A stretch of 35,597 nt of DNA, from NCBI GenBank assembly GCA_016177925.1, contig JACOUH010000147.1, forward strand, positions 1-35,597, read 5' to 3'. Source of the DNA: Planctomycetota bacterium (lineage in GTDB: Bacteria > Planctomycetota > Planctomycetia > Gemmatales > Gemmataceae). The notes under the pieces were generated by a model that saw nothing but the letters and a program-made list of their open reading frames with translations, searched no databases and had not been told where the DNA came from. Below are positions 8,018-16,766 of this stretch, one piece after another. The position numbers and the translations under genes are program-made. Each line of letters begins with the position of its first letter. The stretch's first letter is position 1.

Positions 8018-9097
8018 CGCTCGGCCCGCCGCGAGACGCTCGAGGTGGTCGAGCTGCTCGCGGTGGCCCAGGCAGATCAGCGTGTCGTTGAGCTCGATCA
8101 CATTGTCGCCCGGCGGGTTGTACACCATCTGCCCCGACGCTTTCTTGATCGCGACGATGAAGATCCCGTAACGCTTGTGCAACAGGCTCCCCGCCAGCGT
8201 CTGCCCAATCAGGCTGCTGGCGAGGGCGATCTTCACCTCCTCGATTTGCAGCTCGAAGTGCTCGCTGCGCGTGGCCAGTTCGATGAAATCGACCACGGTT
8301 GGCCGCAGGACGGCCTGGGCGACACGGCTGCCGCCGATGATGTACGGCGACACGACGCGGTTGGCGCCGGCCCGCAGCAGCTTCTGCTGGGCGTTCTCCT
8401 CCTCAGCGCGGGCGACAATGAACAGGTTCTCGTTGAGGAGTCGGGCGCTCATGACGATGAACAGGTTCTCGGCGTCCGAGCCGGCGACGGTGACCAAGGC
8501 CCGCGCCCGCTCGACGCCCGCCCGCCGCAGGCCCTCGTCAGTGGTGGCGTCGCCATGCATCGGGATGCCGTAGGGCAGCGAGAACTCCTGCAGCAGGGTG
8601 GCGTTGTCCTCGATGACGACGAAGGGCAGCTTCTGTTGCGAGAACTCGCGGCAGACCAGCTTGCCCATGCGGCCGTACCCGCACACGATCAGGTGGTCTT
8701 TCAGCTCGGCCAGGCTTCGTTCCATGCGTACTCTCTCCAGGATACCGCGCATCTCACCGCTGACGATCGCCCGGATCATCTCCGACGCGGCCCAGAAGAA
8801 CGTGAAGACGCCTCCCAGAAGGAGGAAAATCGTGAAGACACGACCTTCGGTCGACAGCGCCTTGGGGTGCTCGCCGTAGCCGACGGTGGTGAGCGTGATC
8901 ACCGTCATGTAGAGGCCGTCGAAGAGGGAGCATTCTTCGAGGTAACAGTAGCCGAGGGTGCCGATGACGATGAGGAACGCGGGCACCAGCAGGATCAGCA
9001 GGTAGACGCGCGGCAAGGCGAACGCGAAGCTGCCGAGCAGGCTGCGCCGGCCCGCCCAGGCCAGCTTCGAGACTGGGTGGCGTCGCTTGTCCGCCAT
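8006..9097 (-). CDS. Potassium channel with TrkA-N/TrkA-C (RCK) domains
   Basis: A 363-aa two-helix K+ channel. A first membrane helix (VYLLILLVPAFLIVIGTLGY) is followed by the pore and selectivity filter TTVGYGE (about residues 68-74) and a second helix (VFTIFLLLGGVFTFFWAA). The cytoplasmic part begins with HLIVCGYGRMG (about 135-145), the nucleotide-binding loop of a TrkA-N/RCK domain, and ends with a TrkA-C domain (DNVIELNDTLICLGH). The architecture matches MthK/Kch-type ligand-gated channels. The start at 9097 has GAGAGGAGAG upstream; an ATG at 9115 would overlap the Lon-like gene. The gene starts 10 bp after the Lon-like stop and is likely co-transcribed with it. Confidence 0.9.
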   Translation of the reverse strand: MADKRRHPVSKLAWAGRRSLLGSFAFALPRVYLLILLVPAFLIVIGTLGYCYLEECSLFDGLYMTVITLTTVGYGEHPKALSTEGRVFTIFLLLGGVFTFFWAASEMIRAIVSGEMRGILERVRMERSLAELKDHLIVCGYGRMGKLVCREFSQQKLPFVVIEDNATLLQEFSLPYGIPMHGDATTDEGLRRAGVERARALVTVAGSDAENLFIVMSARLLNENLFIVARAEEENAQQKLLRAGANRVVSPYIIGGSRVAQAVLRPTVVDFIELATRSEHFELQIEEVKIALASSLIGQTLAGSLLHKRYGIFIVAIKKASGQMVYNPPGDNVIELNDTLICLGHREQLDHLERLAAGRAPKP

Positions 9098-9107
9098 CGC
9101 TCTCCTC

Positions 9108-11606
9108 TCAACCATGCGGGGGCAGCGGCGGGGGCGACGGCGGGGTGGTTGGCGGGACGGCGGCCGGGGCGCCCGCGGCTCGCTCCAGCGGACTCGTCGG
9201 CGAGGCGCGCATCGCCTCGCCGATCTGACGAAAGCGGTCCGCCACGCGGCCGTGGACGCTTCCGGGCTCACCGACGTCTCCTGCGGGAAGCCCGGTCAGC
9301 AACGCCAGCCCCTCGTCGAGCGTGTCAATGGCCCAGAGATGGAACTGGCCCCTCGCAACCGCCTCGCACACCTCCGGCCGCAGCACCAGGTTCGGCGCGT
9401 TCGTGCGCGGGAAGCACACTCCCTGCTCGCCCGTGAGGCCATGCAGCCGGCACACCTCGAAGAAGCCCTCGATCTTCTCGTTGAGACCGCCGATCGACTG
9501 GATCTGCCCGTGCTGGTTCACCGAGCCGGTCACGCCCACGTCCTGCCGCAGCGGCACGCCCGCCAGGGCGCTGACCAGGCAGAACAGCTCCGCCGCCGAG
9601 GCGCTGTCGCCATCGACACCGCCGTAGGACTGCTCGAAAGCAAGGCTGGCCCCCAGGCCGATCGGGAACTCCTGGGCGTACTTGCTGCGCAAGTAGCCCT
9701 CCATGATCAACATGCCCTTGTCGTGCAAGCTGCCGCTGAGCCGGCTCTCGCGCTCGATGTTGATCACGCCCGTCTGGCCGACCCACGCTGTCGCCGTCAG
9801 CCGCACCGGCTGGCCGAAGGCGTAGTCACCGAGGCTGACAACCGTCAGGCTGTTGACGCGGCCCACAGCCCGGCCGGAGGGGTCGATCCGCAGGCTGCCT
9901 TCCTCCACCAGCCGGAGCGTCTGCACCGCGAACCAGTTGCTGCGGTAGACACGCTCATCGAGGGCTCGGCGGACGTGAGCGGCGCTGACGCAGGCGCCTC
10001 CGTCGCAGCGGCACCAATAGTCGGCCTCGCGAACCACGTCGGCCACCCGGGCGAGGTCCGCCGACACTTGCCGCCGATCGGCCGACAGCCGCGCCCCGCA
10101 GCGGACCAGCTCGCCGACGGCCGCCGCGTCAAAGGGATGCGTCTCCTCCCGTTCGCTCAGCAGATGCACCAGTCCGGCGTAACAGCGGCAGGCCTCCGCC
10201 GTCAGCGGCATCTCGGACACCAGTTCTGCCTTGACCTTGAACAGTTCGCTGAACTCCGGGTCGGTGAAGCTCAGGGCGTAGAACAGTCGGTCGCTGCCGA
10301 CGACCACCAACTTGACATCCAGCGGGATCGGCGCCGGCTTCAGGCCCGAGGTCCCCGCCGGCACTTGCGGGTCGTAGCTGTCGATGTGGATGCGGTGGTT
10401 CTTCAGGGTGCGTTTCAGTTCCTTCCAGACCATCGGCTCCTCGACGGCATCGTCGAGGTTGAAGACCACGTAGCCGCCATTGCCTTGCAACAAGGTGCCC
10501 GGCTTGATCTGCGTGAAGTGAGTGATGATGCGGCCGGAAGGGTCGACGACACGCTCGACGAAGCCGAACAGGTTCTTGAAGGTCGGCACATCCTCGACGA
10601 GGACCGGCGGTCCCTCGCGTCCGCCGTTGTCGACGACCACGTTGACCTCGTACTCCGGCCCGCCGGGGAATGTCGGCGGCGGGGCCTCCGCGTCGGCGGG
10701 GGCGCCGGCCGGGGGGCCGTAGAAGGGTGTCAGGTTATCGAGCATATGGTCCTTGACCCGGTCCAGCCAGGCGCGAGTGCGCGGGTCGTCGTAGCGCTGC
10801 CAGAGCGGCTCGAACAGCGACGTGAGGACCGCTTCGGCGAGGACGCGGCCGAGGTTCTGCACGGCCTGGTTCAGCTCAAGGGTGACGGCTTGTTGCTGCT
10901 CAAAGAGGGGCTGGGCCTGGCGGAGCAGTTCGAGCTGGTGCTGGCTGAACTGCTCCTGCTCTTCTGGAGATAGCTGGGTGATCTCCTCGGGCGGCAGCGG
11001 CTGGTCGTCGCGGAGCGGCGAGAAGACCAGGTCGCCCTCGGGGCCGAAGCCGGCGTGCAAGCCGCGCTCCCGGGCCAGTTGTTCGAGCTGGCCATACAGT
11101 TCCTCGCAGCGCTGCTGATAGTCGCGCTGCAAGCGCTCCCTCTCCTGGTTGAAGCCCTGGTACTGCAACGCTCGGGGCAGGACCTGGCCGAGTTGTTGAG
11201 TCAGCTCGCTCAACTCGCGGCGCAGCTCCTTGCCCTGTCCGGCAGGCAGCGACAGGGCGAGAGGACGGTCGGGTTCGTCGAAGTTGTTGACGTAGACCCA
11301 GTCGGGCGGAGTCGGCCGACCAGCGACCTGCTCGGAGACGAAGTCCCGCAGCAGACGAGGCAAGTGCGTGCCGGACAGCCCGACGGCGAAGATGTTGTAG
11401 CCGGTGCCGCGAATGCCGAGCCCCAGCTCGAGGGCACGCACGGCTCGTGGCTGGCCGACGAGCCCCTCCAGCGGGGGAACGTCGGCGCTGGTCTCGAAGT
11501 CGAACCAGGTGGGATCGAGGACGAAATCGATCTCCGTCAGGCTGAGAGGACGAGGCAGAGGCGATGGCAAAGCGGCAGCGATGGGAGAGGAGTCAGGGTT
11601 CTGCAT
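9108..11606 (-). CDS. Lon-like protease (AAA_32-type, S16 family) with degenerate P-loop
   Basis: An 832-aa protein. The N-terminal part (PPLEGLVGQPRAVRALELG, then IRGTGYNIFAVGLSGTHLPR) matches the AAA_32 Lon-like family, but the P-loop reads GLSGTHLPR and lacks the usual GK[TS]. A coiled-coil-like Gln/Glu-rich region covers about residues 120-260. The C-terminal Lon proteolytic domain has the dyad Ser668 (GGVDGDSASAAE) and Lys711 (LNEKIEGFF), 43 residues apart as in E. coli Lon (679/722), so it is probably active. The C-terminus ends in a Pro-rich tail. The start at 11606 has a weak Shine-Dalgarno. It is followed 10 bp later by the K+ channel. Substrates are unknown. ATP binding through the N-terminal domain is doubtful. 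Confidence 0.85.
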   Translation of the reverse strand: MQNPDSSPIAAALPSPLPRPLSLTEIDFVLDPTWFDFETSADVPPLEGLVGQPRAVRALELGLGIRGTGYNIFAVGLSGTHLPRLLRDFVSEQVAGRPTPPDWVYVNNFDEPDRPLALSLPAGQGKELRRELSELTQQLGQVLPRALQYQGFNQERERLQRDYQQRCEELYGQLEQLARERGLHAGFGPEGDLVFSPLRDDQPLPPEEITQLSPEEQEQFSQHQLELLRQAQPLFEQQQAVTLELNQAVQNLGRVLAEAVLTSLFEPLWQRYDDPRTRAWLDRVKDHMLDNLTPFYGPPAGAPADAEAPPPTFPGGPEYEVNVVVDNGGREGPPVLVEDVPTFKNLFGFVERVVDPSGRIITHFTQIKPGTLLQGNGGYVVFNLDDAVEEPMVWKELKRTLKNHRIHIDSYDPQVPAGTSGLKPAPIPLDVKLVVVGSDRLFYALSFTDPEFSELFKVKAELVSEMPLTAEACRCYAGLVHLLSEREETHPFDAAAVGELVRCGARLSADRRQVSADLARVADVVREADYWCRCDGGACVSAAHVRRALDERVYRSNWFAVQTLRLVEEGSLRIDPSGRAVGRVNSLTVVSLGDYAFGQPVRLTATAWVGQTGVINIERESRLSGSLHDKGMLIMEGYLRSKYAQEFPIGLGASLAFEQSYGGVDGDSASAAELFCLVSALAGVPLRQDVGVTGSVNQHGQIQSIGGLNEKIEGFFEVCRLHGLTGEQGVCFPRTNAPNLVLRPEVCEAVARGQFHLWAIDTLDEGLALLTGLPAGDVGEPGSVHGRVADRFRQIGEAMRASPTSPLERAAGAPAAVPPTTPPSPPPLPPHG

Positions 11607-11637
11607 GACGGGCGGTTCTCTGTCGAAGGGCTGGCCT

Positions 11638-13140
11638 TCACGCCGGACTGGTGTTGCCGCGCAACCGGTCGAGCGCGGCGGTGAAGACGGACAACAGGTT
11701 GTCGCGGTGGTGCTCCGTCGGGCACCGGGCCGCCGTGCGGGCCCAGCCGGCCATGTGCTCGAGGTGTGCGGCAAGTGACTCTACCACACCCGCCGCAGGC
11801 TGGAAAGGGCGTCCCTCCACTTGGACGTAAACCGGCGAAGTCTGCGCGAAGACACACTGCCCGTCCGGTACGTTCGACGGCCCTTGGCAGCGGGCCGCGA
11901 CCCAGGCCGAGCGGTCGGCTTTCCACTTCGCCTCGACCGAAGACGACTTCGTCGTGCTGCCAACGACCGTCCCGTTGACCAGCAGCTCCAGCCGATCAAC
12001 GGGGCAGCCTGCTGCGTAAGCGCACAACCGCACGGGCTGCCCTGCGCGGGCCCTCAGCACCGCGCTCGGCTCTTGGCTGTCGACAGAGAGGCTCAGCAGC
12101 GGGCCGCTGGTAACGAAGGTGCGACCCGCGCGCAGCGCCTCGATCCAGCCCGCATAGCTGAGCGGCTCGCCTTCGACGAGGCGGGCATAGGTTCGTACGC
12201 TCCCCAGGACAACGGCGTTACTGTCCTTACCGCTGCCACCGACAAGCGGAACGCGCAGCCCGGCGTCCAGGAGCTGATACCAGTCGGCCAGACCGCTGGC
12301 AGAAACGATCTCGAAGGCGTCAATCTTGCCAAGGAGTAGGTCGGCGAGGGCCTCGCTGCGAAGACGCTGCCCCGTGGGGCAGGCTTCCGGCCTGCCGCTG
12401 GTTGGCAGGCTGGAAGCCTGCCCCACGGCCCAGACCACCAGCCCCGTGTGCTTGCGGTGGCACTGGTCGCACCAGTCGGCGAGCGTCCAGTCGTCGCCCT
12501 CGTCGCCGGAGCGCAGGGGGAAGACGGCCCGGTGGCAGTTGAGCAGCCCGAGCGCGCCGAGGATCGGATGCACGTTGAGCGTATTGACCACGACCAGGTT
12601 CCCTGGCCGCTCCAGCGCCGGCTCCTGTCCACTGAAGGCGAGTAGGTTTGGCAGGTTCCGGTGCGCGGGGGAAGAGGCACAGCTGCGCTCGTGGGCCAAG
12701 AGATTGACGACGGCAACGTCCTCGGCCTCGGCTTCAAGTAGCGCCGCGAAGGGGTCGAGGCAGAGGACACGCGTGTCGCCAGAATACCACCCCCCCCCCC
12801 GCCAGGTGGTCCGGCCATGGATTGTCAGCCGCAGCGAGATCTGTCCCGGAGCGAGCGTGACCGTCTTGTGGAGTGGGGCGTACTCGGGGCCCTTCGTCGC
12901 CTCAATGGTGACGTCGCCGGCAGGGAGGCGAACCTCGCAGGTACCGTCGATGTAGTAGAAGCGCTGTTCGCCGAGCTGGACCTGCCCGCCGACATCGACG
13001 CCGCTTTCCGTGGGAAACGTGTCGAGTCGGCCGAACGGGGCGAAGGAGCGGCCCTGCGCCTCGAAGCGGATGCGAACCGGCGTGGGCTGGCTGGTGGCGG
13101 TGTCGTTGACGCGGACGTGGACCGTCAGCCCGTCGCTCAT
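11638..13140 (-). CDS. CehA/McbA family metallohydrolase-like protein, metal site altered
   Basis: A 500-aa protein whose core follows the planctomycete CehA/McbA-like pattern: RGGGWYSGDTRV, then AALLEAEAEDVAVVNLLA, GLVVWAVGQ, DAFEIVSASGLADWYQLLDAG, VPLVGGSGKDSN and RTYARLVEGEPLSYAGW. In family members the first motif normally reads WYSGDTHVH, giving two metal-binding His; here the positions are Arg-Val-Leu. The later Gly-Gly-[ST]-Asp motif is GGSGKD. Catalytic activity is therefore doubtful. A palindromic element (12372-12428) is read in frame as part of the chain, and an 11-base homopolymer codes for RGGGW. The start codon overlaps the isomerase stop by ATGA (13137-13140), so translation is probably coupled. 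The protein has no clear signal peptide at this start. Confidence 0.7.
   Translation of the reverse strand: MSDGLTVHVRVNDTATSQPTPVRIRFEAQGRSFAPFGRLDTFPTESGVDVGGQVQLGEQRFYYIDGTCEVRLPAGDVTIEATKGPEYAPLHKTVTLAPGQISLRLTIHGRTTWRGGGWYSGDTRVLCLDPFAALLEAEAEDVAVVNLLAHERSCASSPAHRNLPNLLAFSGQEPALERPGNLVVVNTLNVHPILGALGLLNCHRAVFPLRSGDEGDDWTLADWCDQCHRKHTGLVVWAVGQASSLPTSGRPEACPTGQRLRSEALADLLLGKIDAFEIVSASGLADWYQLLDAGLRVPLVGGSGKDSNAVVLGSVRTYARLVEGEPLSYAGWIEALRAGRTFVTSGPLLSLSVDSQEPSAVLRARAGQPVRLCAYAAGCPVDRLELLVNGTVVGSTTKSSSVEAKWKADRSAWVAARCQGPSNVPDGQCVFAQTSPVYVQVEGRPFQPAAGVVESLAAHLEHMAGWARTAARCPTEHHRDNLLSVFTAALDRLRGNTSPA
12372..12428. repeat. In-gene palindromic element, 57 bp
   Basis: Arms 12372-12396 and 12404-12428 are 25 nt each with one mismatch and a 7-nt centre. 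The stem contains GGGGCAGGCTTCC and is the same family as 16767-16821 and 19395-19447. Length 57 is a multiple of three, and it is translated within the CehA-like gene as VGQASSLPTSGRPEACPTG. Confidence 0.85.
12790..12800. repeat. 11-nt C homopolymer inside the CehA-like gene
   Basis: Eleven C in a row on the plus strand (G in the coding strand) lie just before the WYSGD motif. Such tracts slip in replication and are also prone to sequencing error. The frame as given is open across it. Confidence 0.8.
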
Positions 13141-13961
13141 GCGTAGGATGCTCCCGCCCGCTCCAGCACCTTCTTGAACGCCTCGACGGCCTTGGGGAAC
13201 AGTTCCGGCCCTGTAACGCCCCCGGTCGGGCCGCCGCCGATGAGGTGCGGCTCGAGCGTGGCGAAGCCGTCGTAGCCCGCCGCGACCGCTTCGGCGATCA
13301 CCTCCGGGATGCGCCCCTGTCCTTCGCCGGAAAGGCGGCCGTGCTTCTCGCCGGCCACCCAGTCCTTGATGTGAAAGTGGACCGTGTATTGTTTCGTTTT
13401 CTGCCAGCCTTGCCACGGATCGAAGCCGCAGAAGACGTAGTTGGCCGGGTCGTAGACGGCACGCAAGGCAGGGTGGTCGACGTTCTGCATCAGGTCGACG
13501 ACGCGGTCGGGGTCGTCGCCGTAGATAGCGTGTTCGTTCTCGTGGACAAGTCGCACGCCGGCTTTGTCAGCGATCTCCGCCTTGGCGCGCATGCGCCTGT
13601 GTACCTCGTCGCGCCACGGCGGCCAGGTCGTGCCGTCGGCGAGGTAATAGCTAAAGATGCGGATAGTCGAGGTGCCGAAGACCTTACACAGCTCAATAGC
13701 TCGTTCGAGGCGCTTGCGGGTGGCCTCGAAGGGCTGATCGATCTTCGTCTTGCCGATCGGCGAGCCGATGGCACTGAGGCGAAAGCCGCGGCGGTCGAGC
13801 AGCGATTTGAATTCGGACACCTGCAGGTCGGTCAAGTCGAGGACGTTGGTCTTGAGGATGGAGCGCAGCTCGATGCAGCGGACGCCGCAGCGGTCGAGGA
13901 CGTCGACCTGTTCCTGGGGGTCGGGCGAGATCTCGTCGGCGAAGGCGCTGAGGCGGAACAC
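13137..13961 (-). CDS. Sugar phosphate isomerase/epimerase (TIM barrel)
   Basis: A 274-aa protein of the AP-endonuclease-2-like TIM-barrel family (xylose isomerase-like). It begins MFRLSAFADEISPDPQEQVDVL, typical of planctomycete members. Likely metal and catalytic positions are visible: Glu in VRLVHENEHA, Asp in LRAVYDPANYV, His in TVHFHIKDW, and Glu in FATLEPHL near the end. The family isomerises or epimerises sugars and inositols in the cytoplasm; the substrate is not predictable. No signal sequence is seen. The stop overlaps the start of the CehA-like gene (ATGA), so the two probably form one transcript. Confidence 0.85.
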   Translation of the reverse strand: MFRLSAFADEISPDPQEQVDVLDRCGVRCIELRSILKTNVLDLTDLQVSEFKSLLDRRGFRLSAIGSPIGKTKIDQPFEATRKRLERAIELCKVFGTSTIRIFSYYLADGTTWPPWRDEVHRRMRAKAEIADKAGVRLVHENEHAIYGDDPDRVVDLMQNVDHPALRAVYDPANYVFCGFDPWQGWQKTKQYTVHFHIKDWVAGEKHGRLSGEGQGRIPEVIAEAVAAGYDGFATLEPHLIGGGPTGGVTGPELFPKAVEAFKKVLERAGASYA

Positions 13962-14173
13962 GGTCGAGGAACTCCGGTGGGTGGATCGTCAGGTTGCCCG
14001 GGACAACACCGGGGATTGTACGATCCGCTGGGGCGCGAACAAGGGGCGGTCCGGGGCGCAAGCTTCTCCCACTCTCGCTCGCCATCTGGTTCGCCGCCGC
14101 GATATACTGAGGAGAAGAACGTCCACTCGTCGCCCCGTCATTGCCCTTCGCGCAACTCGGGACACACACATCG

Positions 14174-15868
14174 ATGATCGGCACACGGCTGGGCTCGTGG
14201 GTCCTCGAACGGGAGATCGGCCGCGGCGGCATGGGCTGCGTCTATCTTGCTCGCCGTAGGGCAGGCATCTTGCCTGCCGAAGCTCAGGCAGGCAAGATGC
14301 CTGCCCCACTTTTGCCCGAGCGGGCGGCGGTCAAGGTTCTGGCCGCCCACCTGACCTTCGACGCTGGCTTGCTCGCGCGGTTCCAGCGCGAGATCGACGT
14401 CCTGCGCCAGCTCGACCATCCCCACATCGTCCGCCTGTTCGAGGCCGGCACCGAGAACGGCCGTCATTTCTACGCCATGGAGTACGTCGAAGGGGAGAGC
14501 TTCGAGTCGCTGTTGCACCGGCACGGCCGCCTGCCGTGGCCGGAGGTCCTCGACATGGCGCTGCAGGTCTGCCAGGCCCTCAAGCACGCTCACGACCGCG
14601 GCGTCGTCCACCGCGACCTCAAGCCTGCCAACCTGCTGTGCGGACCCGAGAGGGGGAGCGACGCAGCCGGCCATTACGGTACGGTCAAGCTGACCGACTT
14701 CGGCATCGCCTGGGTCTTCGCCGCCGAGCACCTCACCACGACTGGTGCCGTCGTCGGCACCGCCGAGTACCTGTCGCCAGAGCAGGCCGCCGGCAAGCAG
14801 TCCACCCGGCGCAGCGACCTCTACTCGCTCGGCGTCGTCCTGTACACCCTGCTGACCGGACGCACTCCGTTCGAGGGCGAAACGATCGCCCTCTTGCACA
14901 AGCACCGCTATGCCCAGTTCGAGCGGCCCCATCGGCTGGCGCCGGACCTACCGCACGACCTCGATGAGGTCGTCTGTCAACTCATGGAGAAGGAGCCCGA
15001 GAAGCGGCCGGCCGACGCTGGCGTCCTGCACAAGCGCCTCGACAGCCTGCGCCGCAAGTACGAGCGGCGGGCGGGGCCGGGGCACCCGCGAGAGCGGGTC
15101 GCCGCGGCCGGGTCCCCAGAGAAGGAGACGGCCATCAGCGCCGGCGACGACCACGAGAGCCGCACCGGCCCTGCAACGCTGATGGCCAAGCTGATGCGCG
15201 CGGAGCTGAACGCCCAGAACCGCGGCGGGCCGATCAAGCAGTTCTTCAATCATCCGGTCGTGGTGGTCACCCTGTTCGTGCTGACGCTCGCCGCAATCAT
15301 CTACGCCTTCTTGCCCCCCAGCGCCGAACGGCTCTATGGACGCGTGACGGAGAAGATGCAGTCCGACGACCCGGACGACTGGGAGAAGGCCATCGAGGAC
15401 CTGGAGCGCCTGCAGCAGAACCATCCGGACTTCAACAAGGAACAGGTGGCGGAGTTCCTTCACAAAGCGAAGTCGGCGCGGGAGAGCCGGCAGGAAGCAC
15501 GCAATGCCCGCCTCTCGGGGCCGATGAGCGAGGCCCACTGGTTCTTTGAGAAAGGACTGCGCCTGCGCCAGCAGGGCAAGGACGGCGAGGCGAAGGCGGT
15601 CTGGCGCGAACTGGTGCGGGCCTTCAAGGACGTCCCGGCGGAGCAACCCTGGGTTGAGCTTGCCCAGGGCGAGTTGGAACAGCCCAGCCAGCGCGAGCGG
15701 ACCGGCGACGAGCGCTGGGTATCTGTCCGCAAGGCGTTGGCGCACGCCCGCCAGCTCGACAAGGACGGCCGCCGCGACGACGCCGACAAGATCCGCCGCG
15801 CCCTGCGCGCCCTCTACAAAGACGACCCCTCGGCCGGCGCTCTCTTCGACGAACAAGAAAAGCGATAA
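14174..15868 (+). CDS. Serine/threonine protein kinase, single C-terminal-half membrane helix
   Basis: A 564-aa Hanks-type kinase. The glycine loop IGRGGMGCVYLA spans residues 15-26, the ATP Lys is Lys54 (AAVKVL), the catalytic loop is HRDLKPANLL (Asp148) and DFG begins at Asp175. GTAEYLSPEQ and SDLYSLGVVLYTLL complete the C-lobe. Between the glycine loop and Lys54 there are about 16 more residues than usual; these are coded by the palindromic element at 14256-14309. A second short palindrome at 15084-15099 lies after the kinase domain. A membrane helix (VVVVTLFVLTLAAIIYAFL) sits near residues 360-380, followed by a helical, charged region with TPR-like character that would be extracytoplasmic. 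The start at 14174 gives MIGTRLGSWVLER, the usual planctomycete kinase N-terminus. The ATG at 14141 is less likely. Confidence 0.9.
   Translation: MIGTRLGSWVLEREIGRGGMGCVYLARRRAGILPAEAQAGKMPAPLLPERAAVKVLAAHLTFDAGLLARFQREIDVLRQLDHPHIVRLFEAGTENGRHFYAMEYVEGESFESLLHRHGRLPWPEVLDMALQVCQALKHAHDRGVVHRDLKPANLLCGPERGSDAAGHYGTVKLTDFGIAWVFAAEHLTTTGAVVGTAEYLSPEQAAGKQSTRRSDLYSLGVVLYTLLTGRTPFEGETIALLHKHRYAQFERPHRLAPDLPHDLDEVVCQLMEKEPEKRPADAGVLHKRLDSLRRKYERRAGPGHPRERVAAAGSPEKETAISAGDDHESRTGPATLMAKLMRAELNAQNRGGPIKQFFNHPVVVVTLFVLTLAAIIYAFLPPSAERLYGRVTEKMQSDDPDDWEKAIEDLERLQQNHPDFNKEQVAEFLHKAKSARESRQEARNARLSGPMSEAHWFFEKGLRLRQQGKDGEAKAVWRELVRAFKDVPAEQPWVELAQGELEQPSQRERTGDERWVSVRKALAHARQLDKDGRRDDADKIRRALRALYKDDPSAGALFDEQEKR
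14256..14309. repeat. In-gene palindromic element, 54 bp
   Basis: Arms 14256-14278 and 14287-14309 are 23 nt with one mismatch and an 8-nt centre. The stem contains GGGCAGGCATCTTGCCTGCC. Its length is 18 codons, and it is read as AGILPAEAQAGKMPAP inside the kinase N-lobe. Confidence 0.85.
15084..15099. repeat. Short in-gene palindrome, type ACCCGC-GAGA-GCGGGT
   Basis: A 6-bp perfect stem with a GAGA loop, coding for part of PRERVAA in the linker after the kinase domain. Same element as 6769-6784. Confidence 0.5.
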
Positions 15869-15905
15869 CCCGATGAGCCCGACACTCCGGCTCGGGAACA
15901 GTTTC

Positions 15906-16700
15906 TCACTCCCCTTCGAGGTCGGTGTCGCGCAGATCGGTGACAAACATGTGACCCGGCTTGTGTGTGATGAGGAAAGGTGGCCGTGCCTGCATGGCGA
16001 CTGCCTGCGGGGTCACCCCGCAGGCCCAGAACACCGGCACCTCGCCCGGTCGCATTTCTACCGGGTCGCCAAAGTCCGGTTTACCGATGTCATGGATGCC
16101 GATCGCTTCGGGGTCGCCGAAGTGGACGGGCACGCCGTGGGCGCGCGGGAAGCGGCCGCACACACGCGTCGCCGTCACCGCCTGGCCTGGGGTCAGCGGC
16201 CGCATCGACACGACCATCGGGCCGTGGAAGATGCCGGCGGGACGGCACGCAATACTGGTGCGGTACATCGGCACGTTGCAGCCCTGCTCGAGATGACGGA
16301 CCGGCACCCCCGCCTGCAGCAGGGCGCTCTCGAAGGTGAAGGAGCAGCCGAGCAGGAAGCCGACGAGGTCATCGCGCCACCAGCGACCCAGGTCTGTTGG
16401 CTCGTCGACCACCTCGCCGTTGCGGTGGACACGATAGCGCGGCAGGTCGGTGCGCAGGTCGGCTCCCGGGGCGACGAGGCGCGGCTCAGGGCTTCCGGCC
16501 TCGGTCACGTCCAGGAGCGGACACGGCTTGGGGTTGCGCTGACAGAACAGCAGGAAGTCGAAGGCGAGATCGCGCGGCACGACGACGAGGTTTGCCTGGA
16601 CATAACCCATCGCCAACCCCGCCGTCGGTCCGCTCAGCTCGCCGGCACGCGCCAGCCACCGTACCCGCGCGCCGGTGTTTGGGATCACTTCCTGAGCCAT
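15906..16700 (-). CDS. DUF1445 family putative hydro-lyase / D-glutamate cyclase-like
   Basis: A 264-aa protein matching the DUF1445 (PF07286) family at its usual length. Recognisable stretches are [20 protein letters not shown] near the N-terminus, [56 protein letters not shown], and the C-terminal [19 protein letters not shown] with [13 protein letters not shown]. Bacterial members are annotated as putative hydro-lyases; a eukaryotic relative is D-glutamate cyclase. The substrate here is unknown. It is cytoplasmic, with no signal. It ends 37 bp from the convergent kinase gene; the gap contains only a weak GAGCC/GGCTC hairpin. Confidence 0.85.
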   Translation of the reverse strand: MAQEVIPNTGARVRWLARAGELSGPTAGLAMGYVQANLVVVPRDLAFDFLLFCQRNPKPCPLLDVTEAGSPEPRLVAPGADLRTDLPRYRVHRNGEVVDEPTDLGRWWRDDLVGFLLGCSFTFESALLQAGVPVRHLEQGCNVPMYRTSIACRPAGIFHGPMVVSMRPLTPGQAVTATRVCGRFPRAHGVPVHFGDPEAIGIHDIGKPDFGDPVEMRPGEVPVFWACGVTPQAVAMQARPPFLITHKPGHMFVTDLRDTDLEGE

Positions 16701-16766
16701 TGTCTCGTCTCTTCTGCACGCCGGACTTCCCTCGTCGCGAGCAGGGAGTTAGGCCCGTTTCAACAA

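Noticed and set aside
9087..10973. Long plus-strand open frame of 628 codons opposite the Lon-like gene
   Set aside because: It is the antisense of a recognised protease with an intact catalytic dyad; the translation is low-complexity and matches no family.
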